This document shows, in pieces, positions 15,871-23,016 of a stretch of DNA of 26,268 nucleotides (position 1 is its first letter; each line of letters opens with the position of its first letter). This stretch comes from a virus: positions 1 through 26,268 of IMG/VR virus record IMGVR_UViG_3300031951_001057. One strand, written 5' to 3'. Made by a program: the position numbers and the translations under genes. The notes beneath the pieces were generated by a model. It had not been told where the DNA came from, did no database searches, and saw nothing but the letters and a program-made list of their open reading frames with translations.

Positions 15871-16875
15871 ATGGAAATTATACTAGACGATATACTAGCA
15901 AAACTAGATCCAAAAACAAGAGCACGAGTTCAATCAGCAGTAGATGTAAATGTAGATAAGCAGCCTACGCCAAGCATAGGGCTAAACCTTGCTTTAAAAG
16001 GCGGACTTGCTTATGGAAGACAGATTCTTGTTTGGGGAAATAAATCTGCGGGTAAATCTTCTTTTTGCTTACAGATGTTGGCCCTGGCACAAAAAGAAGG
16101 TAAGAGTTGTGCCTGGATTGATGCAGAGCATTCTTATGATCCAGATTGGGCAAGGAGCCTCGGCGTAGATTCAGAAAAATTAATTTATTCACAAGCAAAA
16201 ACTGTAAATGATATGGTAGATGTTGCAACTAAGTTAATGGAAGCAGAAGTCGATATTATTGTTGTTGACTCTATCTCGGCATTGCTACCAGCAATTTACT
16301 TTGAAAAAGATGGAAACGAATTAAAAGATTTGCAAGACACTAAGCAAATCGGTGCAGAAGCAAAGGATATGACTCACGCAGTCAAAATGTTAAACTATGC
16401 AAACAAAAATACATTACTTATTCTCATTTCACAACAAAGAAACCAGTTTGGATCTATGCATGCTAGCCACATACCCACGGGCGGAATGGCAGTTAAGTTC
16501 TTCTCCTCTACCGTTATTAAGCTATGGTCTTCGGAAGCCGAAGCTAATGCTATTAAAGCTGGCATTAAAGTTGGTGACAAAATTATTGAACAAAGAGTTG
16601 GCAGACCAGTCAATTGGATTATTGATTACAACAAAGTCGGTCCCCCAAATTTATCAGGACAATATGATTTCTACTATCAAGGAGAAAACTTAGGGGTAGA
16701 TTTAATTGGAGAGACACTAGATGTTGCAGAAATGTGTGGCATAGTTGAAAAAGGTGGCGCTTGGTATACTGTAGACAAAGAAAGATTTCAGGGTAGAGCA
16801 AAGGCAGTACAGTATCTTCGTGACAACCCTAAAGTAGTTACAAAACTACAGGAGGAGATTCGTGCCAAATCTTAA
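15871..16875 (+). CDS. recA: RecA-family recombinase
   Basis: A 334-residue strand-exchange ATPase for recombination-dependent replication and repair. Walker A is GNKSAGKS (56-63); the RecA signature DAEHSYDPDWARSLGVD gives the catalytic Glu86; Walker B is VDIIVVDSISALL. The DNA-binding loop region reads ISQQRNQFGSM and TGGMAVKFFSSTVIKLW, matching RecA rather than a DnaB or KaiC relative. It is about the size of bacterial RecA. It lies with a resolvase-like gene just downstream and a Cas4-like exonuclease and RuvC-like protein further on, forming a full recombination set. It ends with a 14-base overlap into the next gene. Confidence 0.9.
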   Translation: MEIILDDILAKLDPKTRARVQSAVDVNVDKQPTPSIGLNLALKGGLAYGRQILVWGNKSAGKSSFCLQMLALAQKEGKSCAWIDAEHSYDPDWARSLGVDSEKLIYSQAKTVNDMVDVATKLMEAEVDIIVVDSISALLPAIYFEKDGNELKDLQDTKQIGAEAKDMTHAVKMLNYANKNTLLILISQQRNQFGSMHASHIPTGGMAVKFFSSTVIKLWSSEAEANAIKAGIKVGDKIIEQRVGRPVNWIIDYNKVGPPNLSGQYDFYYQGENLGVDLIGETLDVAEMCGIVEKGGAWYTVDKERFQGRAKAVQYLRDNPKVVTKLQEEIRAKS

Positions 16876-17047
16876 TGAGTTTTTTAGCAAAGAAGAGATT
16901 AAGCCAGTAGAGCTTGAAAAGTTTGGCGGCAAAAAGCCTTGCGCTAAATGTGATAAAGATGCAGAAGAATATTTCTGGGATGCAATGTCTCTTACAATGA
17001 GTTGGGAATGTCCTGATGGCCACAAAAATTCTTTTAAGGTTAATTAA
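16862..17047 (+). CDS. 61-residue zinc-ribbon protein after recA
   Basis: A GTG start 4 bases after a very strong Shine-Dalgarno (AGGAGGAG, 16850-16857), all within the recA 3' end. An acidic N-terminus (NEFFSKEEIKPVELEKFG) precedes CAKC and CPDGH, a CxxC...CxxxH metal site. Function unknown; its coupling to RecA suggests a recombination or replication partner. The strong ribosome site implies high output. Confidence 0.7.
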   Translation: MPNLNEFFSKEEIKPVELEKFGGKKPCAKCDKDAEEYFWDAMSLTMSWECPDGHKNSFKVN

Positions 17048-17358
17048 TGTCAGAAAGATCTGAGGTTAAAAGAGACGGAGCTAAAGCACAAAAAAATAGT
17101 GGACGTGGAGATTACCAAAAGGGTGATGCTAAATGGAAGCAGTTCTTGGTTGATTATAAAGAAGCATCTTCCTCTTTTACTTTAAATAAGCCTGTGTGGT
17201 CAAAGATATGTACAGATACATTTAAGGTAAGTCGTGATATGCATCCAGCTTTAAAAATTATTATAGGAACAGATTCCAAGGTTCGTCTTGGAATTATTGA
17301 ATGGGCGGTATTAGAAGAATTAATACAGTTCTGGGAGGACAACAATGTCAAGCGGTAA
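17047..17358 (+). CDS. Small PD-(D/E)xK nuclease, Holliday-resolvase-like
   Basis: A 103-residue protein that resembles small phage resolvase-type nucleases: a basic start (SERSEVKRDGAKAQKNSGRG), a GDYQKGD turn, and FLVDYKEASSSF with the D-x-K catalytic pair (D36, K38), followed by VWSKICTDTF and PALKIIIG strands. In this fold the first acid would be D22 or D27. The usual E-x-K is D-x-K here. The expected job is cutting branched recombination intermediates. It starts in the overlap with the zinc-ribbon gene downstream of recA. Confidence 0.55.
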   Translation: MSERSEVKRDGAKAQKNSGRGDYQKGDAKWKQFLVDYKEASSSFTLNKPVWSKICTDTFKVSRDMHPALKIIIGTDSKVRLGIIEWAVLEELIQFWEDNNVKR

Positions 17359-17485
17359 AAGAAATAACAAAATACCATTTAACCCTACTCAAATTAAAAA
17401 TGGTAGAATTGTCAGGCTTAGAAAAGATGGTACCGTAAAGGCCGATCTTGGCCCATACACGGTAAAGCATAAGAAAGTTAAGTAA
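17345..17485 (+). CDS. 46-residue basic protein, unknown
   Basis: Overlaps the resolvase-like gene by 14 bases. The protein is very basic (SSGKRNNKIPFN, RIVRLRKDGT, TVKHKKVK) and could bind nucleic acid or be a small structural adaptor. Too short for a confident family call. Spacing to the next ATG is 5 bases with AAAGG as ribosome site. Confidence 0.6.
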   Translation: MSSGKRNNKIPFNPTQIKNGRIVRLRKDGTVKADLGPYTVKHKKVK

Positions 17486-17490
17486 AGGTT

Positions 17491-17646
17491 ATGAGAGAAA
17501 TATTTTTAACAACGGCAGTAGGTGCAGCAGTAGGTGCGGTATTTAGCATATTTAGATTACCTATACCAGCCCCACCAGTATTTGCAGGCTTAATGGGAAT
17601 CGTAGGCTTATGGATAGGCTACGGTATCGTTCAGAGGTTTATATAA
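17491..17646 (+). CDS. XapX-like small membrane protein, 51 residues
   Basis: Two predicted membrane helices with glycine-rich packing (TAVGAAVGAVFSIF and FAGLMGIVGLWIGYGIV) joined by a PIPAPP turn. The pattern of glycine helix, proline-alanine-proline-proline, then glycine helix matches the XapX domain (DUF1427), a small bacterial membrane protein of unknown role. In a phage it could be a holin-like or host-membrane protein, but there is no neighbouring lysin in view. It is coupled to the next small membrane gene by TAATG. Confidence 0.65.
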   Translation: MREIFLTTAVGAAVGAVFSIFRLPIPAPPVFAGLMGIVGLWIGYGIVQRFI

Positions 17647-17759
17647 TGGAAATGTTTTTAATTGCGGGAATAGCAATAGGTTTTTTAATTGGATATCCTT
17701 TTGGATTATTCATAGACAAGTTAGACAAGAAAGAGAAGGCTAAGAATGGCGGAAGATAA
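17646..17759 (+). CDS. 37-residue single-pass membrane protein
   Basis: Begins in the stop codon of the XapX-like gene. One hydrophobic helix (FLIAGIAIGFLIGYPFGLFI) is followed by a basic tail (DKLDKKEKAKNGGR), so the C-terminus probably faces the cytoplasm. Together with its neighbour it forms a pair of tiny membrane proteins that could work as a complex. Function unknown. Confidence 0.6.
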   Translation: MEMFLIAGIAIGFLIGYPFGLFIDKLDKKEKAKNGGR

Positions 17760-18084
17760 GAATACTTTAGAGTTAATTAGCTCTATTACAGAGTTTAACG
17801 ATCTGCATGAATACATGGGGGATGAGCAACTCGATAGGGCTTTGTCTATTGTAGTAAAACTTCTTATGAATCCAGACGTTCCGTCTGCTAAAGCTCCATA
17901 CCTAATTATTGAACTACAGGCAATGTCTACTAAATTTTCTATGATGGCCTCTTACTATTCTACAATTGCAAAAGATAAAGCAGGCACTACAAATAATAAT
18001 AAGAAAAATATTTACTATTCAGCAAAGGAGTCCATAGACAAACTTGTAGATGCACTTAAGTATGTCGTTAGGTATAACTCATAA
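17746..18084 (+). CDS. Unknown 112-residue helical protein before Cas4-like exonuclease
   Basis: Predicted all-helical (LDRALSIVVKLLMNPDV, APYLIIELQAMSTKFSMMAS, ESIDKLVDALKYVVRY) with a short disordered loop (AGTTNNNKKN). I do not recognise it. The stop codon directly abuts the exonuclease ATG with no gap, so it is cotranslated and may be a partner of that enzyme. It overlaps the 37-residue membrane gene by 14 bases. Confidence 0.65.
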   Translation: MAEDKNTLELISSITEFNDLHEYMGDEQLDRALSIVVKLLMNPDVPSAKAPYLIIELQAMSTKFSMMASYYSTIAKDKAGTTNNNKKNIYYSAKESIDKLVDALKYVVRYNS

Positions 18085-18870
18085 ATGGCCAGAGATATTG
18101 TAAAGAACTTAAAGTTTAAAAAGCACACTGGCAAACACTTTGACCCAGAAAAATTTGCAGAGCTATTGGATCAATCTTATCGCAATACAAAACGTGCAGA
18201 TGGAGAAATGACCAAGAGTTCGTTTAGCCCAAGCACACTAGGGTACGGCCACGGAACATGTCCTAGATACTGGTATATGGCTTTTAGCGGTGCTATGTTT
18301 ATTGATGATAACGACGCCGTAGCCGTTGCAAACATGGCTCAAGGTACGCAGGCTCATGAGAGACTACAGAATTTAATTAAAACTATGCCAGAGTGGCGAG
18401 CAGAAGAAGAGGAAATTGTAAATGAGTATCCCCCTATTCGTGGCTTTATAGATTTAATTATGGAGTATGATTCAGAAACTGTAATTGGTGAAATTAAAAC
18501 AGCCAAGCAAGAAGTGTGGGATCAAAGGCAAGCAGAGATGAAGCCCACAACAAATCACCTGCTTCAGTTGCTTACATACATGAAGCTAAAGAATGCTAAA
18601 GAAGGATTTTTCCTTTATGAAAATAAAAATACACAAGAGCTAATTGTTATTCCAATTTCAATGAATGAAAAAAACAAAGAAATTATTGAAGAAGCTTTTA
18701 GATGGATGTGCGAAGTATGGGATAACTTTAAAGATGGCGATCTGCCCATGAGACCAGCGGGAGCAACGAAATCCAAAATGCCATGTACGTACTGCCCCGT
18801 TAAAAAGGAATGCTACTCTGGATTAATTGGAACAGTTGAAATAGATACATATAAGGTTCCAAAAATATGA
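18085..18870 (+). CDS. Cas4-like PD-(D/E)xK exonuclease with iron-sulphur cysteines
   Basis: A 261-residue exonuclease of the Cas4/RecB-nuclease type. The active site is visible as GTQAHERLQ (H91), RGFIDLI (D123), IGEIKTAK (E136, K138) and a following Q161 helix. Four cysteines (C59 in TCPRYWY and C234, C237, C243 in CTYCPVKKEC) match the [4Fe-4S] ligands of Cas4 and AddB. There is no CRISPR array or other cas gene here, so the likely role is DNA end processing for RecA-driven recombination. It ends in an ATGA overlap with the next gene. Confidence 0.85.
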   Translation: MARDIVKNLKFKKHTGKHFDPEKFAELLDQSYRNTKRADGEMTKSSFSPSTLGYGHGTCPRYWYMAFSGAMFIDDNDAVAVANMAQGTQAHERLQNLIKTMPEWRAEEEEIVNEYPPIRGFIDLIMEYDSETVIGEIKTAKQEVWDQRQAEMKPTTNHLLQLLTYMKLKNAKEGFFLYENKNTQELIVIPISMNEKNKEIIEEAFRWMCEVWDNFKDGDLPMRPAGATKSKMPCTYCPVKKECYSGLIGTVEIDTYKVPKI

Positions 18871-19145
18871 TTTGTTCAAATAAAACATGTCAAAAAGAAT
18901 TTGAGCCTAAAACACATAATCAAAAATATTGTGTAGCTGAATGCTGTCGAATTGAAACAAATAGACGAATAATGGAAAAGTATTATGAAAACAAAGCAAT
19001 TAAAAATGGTGCCGTTAGACCGTGTAAAAAATGTGGAGCCCAACTGAGCAGATACAATAAAGGCGTTCTTTGCTCTGCTTGCCATAAAAAAATAAATACC
19101 GATACAAAAAATAAGATAATGGAAATGATTAATGAAATTAGCTGA
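18867..19145 (+). CDS. Two-zinc-site protein, 92 residues
   Basis: Two cysteine clusters are visible: CSNKTCQKEF with YCVAECC in the first 30 residues, and CKKCGAQL with CSACHKK near residues 53-75. Both look like zinc sites. The FEPKTHNQKYC segment is a pattern common in small phage zinc proteins. A helical C-terminus follows. It probably binds nucleic acid; function unknown. Coupled to the exonuclease by ATGA and overlaps the resolvase-like gene by 14 bases. Confidence 0.7.
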   Translation: MICSNKTCQKEFEPKTHNQKYCVAECCRIETNRRIMEKYYENKAIKNGAVRPCKKCGAQLSRYNKGVLCSACHKKINTDTKNKIMEMINEIS

Positions 19146-19698
19146 CCTAGTAAAAACTAAAGCAAATAGAGTTTTGGGAATAGATGCTTCTACAAACTCA
19201 ATAGCTTTTTGTTTAATGGAAAACGATCTTCCATTAAAATGGGGTAAAATAAATTTTGTCGGTCAAGATATATATGAAAAAATACATGACGCTAAAATAA
19301 AAACTAATCTAATGTTAGATGAATTAAAAAGTGATTATATTGCGGTAGAAGGGGCCATACTTGTCAGATCCCCTGATGCTGTGATAAAATTGTCTTATGT
19401 ATACGGTGTCGTTATTGCTGAGCTTATGTCTACTGGCGCTTCCGTTATTACTATATCCCCTAGTTCTTGGCAGGCATATATTGGAAATAAGAACCCAACC
19501 AAAGAGGAGAAGGCGGCTATCAGAGTAAAGAATCCAGGGTACGCAGACTCATGGTATAAAACTCAATTACGTAATATGCGTAAACAAAGAACAGTAGATT
19601 ATTTTAACAGCAAGTATAATTTGTCTATAACAGATTTTGATGTAGCAGATGCATTCGGCATTGCTCATTATGCAAACAAGGTATTAACTCAAAGATGA
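19132..19698 (+). CDS. RuvC-like Holliday junction resolvase
   Basis: A 188-residue RNase H-fold nuclease. The acidic catalytic set is visible as VLGIDASTNSIAF (D18), YIAVEGAILV (E73) and DFDVADAFGIAHY (D170, D173), the order and spacing of RuvC. RuvC-family enzymes cut four-way junctions symmetrically; phage members also trim branches before packaging. An inserted loop (PTKEEKAAIRVKNPGYADSW) separates it from typical bacterial RuvC. The neighbouring exonuclease and upstream RecA support the role. Confidence 0.8.
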   Translation: MKLADLVKTKANRVLGIDASTNSIAFCLMENDLPLKWGKINFVGQDIYEKIHDAKIKTNLMLDELKSDYIAVEGAILVRSPDAVIKLSYVYGVVIAELMSTGASVITISPSSWQAYIGNKNPTKEEKAAIRVKNPGYADSWYKTQLRNMRKQRTVDYFNSKYNLSITDFDVADAFGIAHYANKVLTQR

Positions 19699-19850
19699 TG
19701 TGCAAACACGTTTATGAATATGTAAACCAAGATACTTGTCCGTATTGTGGTAAAGATACTCATGAAACAGACTGGGAATATCAATGGTCTTTGCATAAAG
19801 AATGGATCGCCAGTGGGAAAGCTACATTACAGGGGTGGTGGTCTATTTGA
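19695..19850 (+). CDS. 51-residue zinc-ribbon-like protein
   Basis: Starts at two tandem ATG codons in the stop of the RuvC-like gene; either 19695 or 19698 could be used. C3 and H5 near the N-terminus and CPYCGKDTH form a likely zinc site, followed by a tryptophan-rich helix (ETDWEYQWSLHKEWIASG). Function unknown. Its 3' end overlaps the next HTH gene. Confidence 0.6.
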   Translation: MMCKHVYEYVNQDTCPYCGKDTHETDWEYQWSLHKEWIASGKATLQGWWSI

Positions 19851-19993
19851 AACTATATCAAAGCAAGGATTGGCTATATAGAAGATATGTAGTTCAAAAG
19901 AAAACGGTAACGGAAATTGCCGATGAATGTAAAGTCTCTGCTATGACCATACAGAGGTATCTAGAGCAGTTTAAATTAATTAGGAGGCGGTAA
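19847..19993 (+). CDS. Small helix-turn-helix protein
   Basis: About 48 residues with a clear HTH: YVVQKKTVTEIADECKVSAM followed by TIQRYLEQFKLI. It belongs to the short homeodomain-like HTH proteins common in actinophages (WLYxxYV...I...C.VS...I..YL). I favour the TTG start at 19847, which gives a TTGA overlap with the previous stop and has AGGGGTGG upstream. An ATG at 19802 in the same frame would give 63 residues and a 49-base overlap. Probably a DNA-binding regulator. Start uncertain; the gene itself is likely. Confidence 0.6.
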   Translation: MKLYQSKDWLYRRYVVQKKTVTEIADECKVSAMTIQRYLEQFKLIRRR

Positions 19994-20316
19994 TGTTAAG
20001 ACCAGTGTTTAAAGATGTATCAGATTTTAAATGTGAAGACCTGTACCTTCATTCGGTAGGTGCGCCATCGGGTAATAAAATATGGGCGGCATGCCATGAG
20101 ATTGCCCATATGCTTATTGATAAGAATATATCGTATGGAGACTCAGCCTTGAACCCAATTAGAATATTTTCTACGACGGACGCAACAGAGCAATTAAAAG
20201 TTCGCATAGATGATAAACTAAATAGAGTAAAGAATAACCAAGGGTTTGCTGGAGATAATGATATTGATGACCTTATTGGGTATTTAATTCTATATAAAAT
20301 AGCTAAATCCAGTTGA
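19993..20316 (+). CDS. DUF1599-like nucleotide-metabolism protein
   Basis: A 107-residue protein with the pattern of the DUF1599/Nmad1 family: DKNISYGDSALNPIRIFST, RIDDKLNRVKNNQG and DIDDLIGYLILYKIA. Members are found in phages with unusual nucleotide chemistry and have been linked to nucleotide or base modification; they are all-helical and related in shape to MazG-type enzymes. The specific substrate is unknown. Starts in the TAATG overlap with the HTH gene and ends just before the terminase promoter. Confidence 0.55.
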   Translation: MLRPVFKDVSDFKCEDLYLHSVGAPSGNKIWAACHEIAHMLIDKNISYGDSALNPIRIFSTTDATEQLKVRIDDKLNRVKNNQGFAGDNDIDDLIGYLILYKIAKSS

Positions 20317-20341
20317 TTTTTTAGTCGACTAGAAGTATAAT
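20313..20341 (+). promoter_or_regulatory. Promoter for leaderless terminase transcript
   Basis: TTGATT (20313-20318), 17-base spacer, perfect TATAAT (20336-20341). The -10 box ends 6 bases before the ATG at 20348, and no Shine-Dalgarno exists, so the message should be leaderless. A perfect 10-bp palindrome, TAGTCGACTA (20322-20331), lies between the two boxes and could be a regulator site. Confidence 0.7.
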
Positions 20342-20347
20342 GTATAT

Positions 20348-20887
20348 ATGAGCGAAATAGAATTATCTGAGCGCTTTGACAGAATGAATAAAGTTGTCGA
20401 AGAGTTATTAAAGGGAAACAGCCCAACGCAAATTGCCACCTCAACGGGACTTCAAAGAAAAGAAGTTCTTGAATTAATTGACGACTGGAAGCAAGTAGTT
20501 CATAATGATAGCAACATAAGAGATAGGGCAAGAGAAGCTATATCTGGTGCTGATCAACATTACGACATGCTTATAAAAGAATCATGGAAAACCGTAGAAG
20601 ATGCAGATCAAACAGGGCAGCTCGGAATTAAGTCTGGCGCATTAAAGTTAATTGCAGACATAGAGGCAAAAAGAATTGGAATGCTTCAATCTATAGGCGT
20701 ATTAGAGAACAATGAAATTGCATCTCAGATTGCTGAAACAGAAAGAAAGCAAGAAATTCTTGTAAAAATTTTAAAAGAAGTAACTGCTGTTTGTCCTAAG
20801 TGCAAGATGGATGTAGCAAAACGACTATCACAAATTACTGGAGTAGTAGAACCTATAGAGATTATCGAGGAAGTTAGTGGATCTTAA
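20348..20887 (+). CDS. terS: Terminase small subunit
   Basis: A 179-residue DNA-recognition subunit of the packaging motor, assigned from an N-terminal HTH (SPTQIATSTGLQRKEVLELI) followed by long helices (YDMLIKESWKTVEDADQTG, ALKLIADIEAKRIGMLQSIG) and its place directly before the large subunit with an 11-base overlap. The C-terminus carries CPKC, which may bind metal. It binds phage DNA and brings the large subunit to it. It is probably translated from a leaderless mRNA. Confidence 0.75.
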   Translation: MSEIELSERFDRMNKVVEELLKGNSPTQIATSTGLQRKEVLELIDDWKQVVHNDSNIRDRAREAISGADQHYDMLIKESWKTVEDADQTGQLGIKSGALKLIADIEAKRIGMLQSIGVLENNEIASQIAETERKQEILVKILKEVTAVCPKCKMDVAKRLSQITGVVEPIEIIEEVSGS

Positions 20888-22676
20888 TTTTAATGACTTA
20901 ATTGATATCCTAGACGGAGAAGAGTTTGAAGAAAGACCTGTAGATTTAAAAACTTTTGTAACTAGTCCAGATTATTTAGGGCTTCCCACACTATCTGAAT
21001 ATCAATATACGCTAATAGAAAAAAGCTCTACTATATATAAAGAGTCTACTTTAATGAAATTGTTTGGAGAGGAAGAAGGAAAAAGACAATTTAAACAAAC
21101 CTGCAATGAGGTAATTGCACAGCTGGGCAAAGGAAGCGGAAAAGATTATTGTTCAACAATATCCGTAGCCTATATGGTTTATTTATTGTTATGTCTAAAA
21201 GATCCCGCTTCTTATTATGGTAAACCTCCTGGAGATACAATAGATATTATTAATATTGCTATTAACGCTCAACAGGCAAACAATGTATTTTTTAAAGGAT
21301 TTAAAACAAGAATAGATAGAAGCCCATGGTTTGCGGGTAAATATGATCCGAAAGCTTCTGAGGTAAGATTTGATAAAAATGTTAACGTATACTCAGGACA
21401 CTCTGAGCGTGAGGCCTTTGAGGGTTATAACGTAATAGCCGTAATTCTTGATGAGATATCGGGATTTGCTACAGAAAACACTACTGGACACGATCAAGCA
21501 AAAACTGCAGACGCCATATACGATATGTACCGTGGATCTGTTGTATCTCGTTTTCCAGAATATGGAAAAGTAATATTACTATCTTTTCCCAGATTTAAAA
21601 ATGATCCTATTCAAAAATTTTATTCTTCAGCTATTGCTGAAAAAGAAACAATTATTAGATCTAAGTTATTGAAAATGGACGACAGTCTTCCAGATGGTAT
21701 GCCAGGAAACGAAATTACTGTTGAGTGGGAAGAAGATCATATAATTTCTTATAAAATACCAAAGGTGTATGCTTTAAAAAGGCCAACTTGGGAAGTTAAT
21801 CCTACAAAAAAAATAGAAGATTTTAAAGTAGAGTTTTATAAAAATATGCCAGACGCTCTCAGCAGATTTGCTTGCATGCCATCGGATGCAGTAGATGCTT
21901 TTTTTAAATCTCGTGAAAAGATAGAGAAAGCTTTTAGGAATACAGCCTTAGCAATAGATCAGTTTGGTAGATTAGAAAATTGGTTTGTCCCAGACGAAGG
22001 CAAAGAGTATTTTATTCACGTAGACCTTGCACAAAAGCATGACCATTGTGCTGTAGCAATGTCGCATGTAAGCAAGTGGGTTAACGTAAAAGTAACTGAC
22101 ACTTATTCGCAGCCAGCTCCGATAGTTGAAGTAGATGCGGTGAGGTATTGGACACCAACTCCAGACAAGTCAGTTGATTTTGGAGAAGTTAGAGACTATA
22201 TTCTTTCGTTAAGAACCGCAGGATTTAAAATAAAGCTTTGCACATTTGACCGATGGAATTCTCATGACATGATGCAGCAACTCAAGCAATATGGAATTAA
22301 TACTGAGACTTTGTCTGTTGCTAAAAAACACTACGACGACATGGCTATGATTGTTCTTGAAGAAAGACTTAATGGTCCTCATATTCCACTTTTAATTGAT
22401 GAACTTTTGCAGTTAAAAATTATGAGAGATAAGGTTGATCACCCCCGAAAAGGCTCAAAAGACTTGGCGGATGCCGTTTGCGGATCTATTTATAATGCAA
22501 TCGGAATGACAAGACATAACTTAAACGATGAAATATCAATACACACATATGAGTCTTATAGCTATGACGATGATTTTAATCAGGATGATCCAGACACAAA
22601 TAGGTATAACATGATTCGTGCCCCAAGGATGCCCGAGAACTTAAAAGAATATATGGACGGAATGAAAATACTATGA
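20877..22676 (+). CDS. terL: Terminase large subunit
   Basis: A 599-residue packaging ATPase-nuclease. Walker A is GKGSGKD (84-90), Walker B VIAVILDEISG (D192, E193), and an ATPase coupling segment SFPRF follows. The C-terminal RNase H-like nuclease shows FIHVDLAQKHDH (D383), CTFDRWNS (D458) and SKDLADAV (D529 or D532). Translocation into the prohead and headful or site-specific cutting are the family's functions. GTG start overlapping the small subunit by 11 bases with a CGAGGAAG ribosome site. The next gene starts in its stop codon (ATGA). Confidence 0.92.
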   Translation: MDLNFNDLIDILDGEEFEERPVDLKTFVTSPDYLGLPTLSEYQYTLIEKSSTIYKESTLMKLFGEEEGKRQFKQTCNEVIAQLGKGSGKDYCSTISVAYMVYLLLCLKDPASYYGKPPGDTIDIINIAINAQQANNVFFKGFKTRIDRSPWFAGKYDPKASEVRFDKNVNVYSGHSEREAFEGYNVIAVILDEISGFATENTTGHDQAKTADAIYDMYRGSVVSRFPEYGKVILLSFPRFKNDPIQKFYSSAIAEKETIIRSKLLKMDDSLPDGMPGNEITVEWEEDHIISYKIPKVYALKRPTWEVNPTKKIEDFKVEFYKNMPDALSRFACMPSDAVDAFFKSREKIEKAFRNTALAIDQFGRLENWFVPDEGKEYFIHVDLAQKHDHCAVAMSHVSKWVNVKVTDTYSQPAPIVEVDAVRYWTPTPDKSVDFGEVRDYILSLRTAGFKIKLCTFDRWNSHDMMQQLKQYGINTETLSVAKKHYDDMAMIVLEERLNGPHIPLLIDELLQLKIMRDKVDHPRKGSKDLADAVCGSIYNAIGMTRHNLNDEISIHTYESYSYDDDFNQDDPDTNRYNMIRAPRMPENLKEYMDGMKIL

Positions 22677-22924
22677 GTACATATCAAGAAAAAGCTAAAG
22701 AATGCAAGTGCTGTGGAAAACATGTTCCGCTGCCAACTGTTTTAAAAGAATATAATGGAATAACTGTTTGTCCTACAACTTTTGCAAACATAAATGAATA
22801 TAAAAGATTATGGAAATCTTTAGGCAACAGACCTTCAGGCAACATAAGAAAACATTTTTCGGAATATGTACAGCAATTAGTAGAAGAAACTATTGACAAA
22901 AATGAAGACGGTACGCTACAATAG
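22673..22924 (+). CDS. 83-residue zinc-site protein after terminase
   Basis: CKCCGKH and VCP about 20 residues later suggest a small metal site; the rest is helical and basic (ANINEYKRLWKSLGNRP, HFSEYVQQLVEETIDKNEDG). Not a named family that I know. It is coupled to the terminase by ATGA. Its last codons contain the promoter for the tRNA that follows. Confidence 0.65.
   Translation: MSTYQEKAKECKCCGKHVPLPTVLKEYNGITVCPTTFANINEYKRLWKSLGNRPSGNIRKHFSEYVQQLVEETIDKNEDGTLQ
22893..22922 (+). promoter_or_regulatory. Promoter for tRNA-Met
   Basis: Perfect TTGACA (22893-22898), 18-base spacer, TACAAT (22917-22922). Start near 22929, just 2-3 bases before the tRNA acceptor stem. It lies within the 3' end of the upstream gene. 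Confidence 0.65.
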
Positions 22925-22931
22925 ACACTTG

Positions 22932-23005
22932 GCAACAGTAGCCAAGTTGGTCAAGGCCCCGAACTCATAATTCGGTTATCGTAGGTTCAAGTCCTACCTG
23001 TTGTA
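22932..23005 (+). tRNA. tRNA-Met (CAT)
   Basis: A full cloverleaf: acceptor GCAACAG with CTGTTGT (one G-U pair), D stem GCC/GGC, anticodon stem CCGAA/TTCGG with loop CTCATAA (anticodon CAT at 22966-22968), and T arm GTAGG/CCTAC with TTCAAGT. Discriminator A at 23005; CCA is not encoded. The anticodon stem lacks the G-C triplet of initiators, so an elongator is likely; a lysidine-modified Ile tRNA cannot be excluded from sequence alone. Confidence 0.85.
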
Positions 23006-23016
23006 CAAGGAGAAAA

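Noticed and set aside
18085-18870. CRISPR adaptation module
   Set aside because: The Cas4-like protein is alone: no Cas1, Cas2 or repeat array is seen. Phage Cas4-like exonucleases are common in recombination sets.
20083-20097. Zinc metalloprotease motif HEIAH in the protein at 19993
   Set aside because: The match is short and the rest of the protein fits the DUF1599-like helical pattern; no third ligand region is visible.
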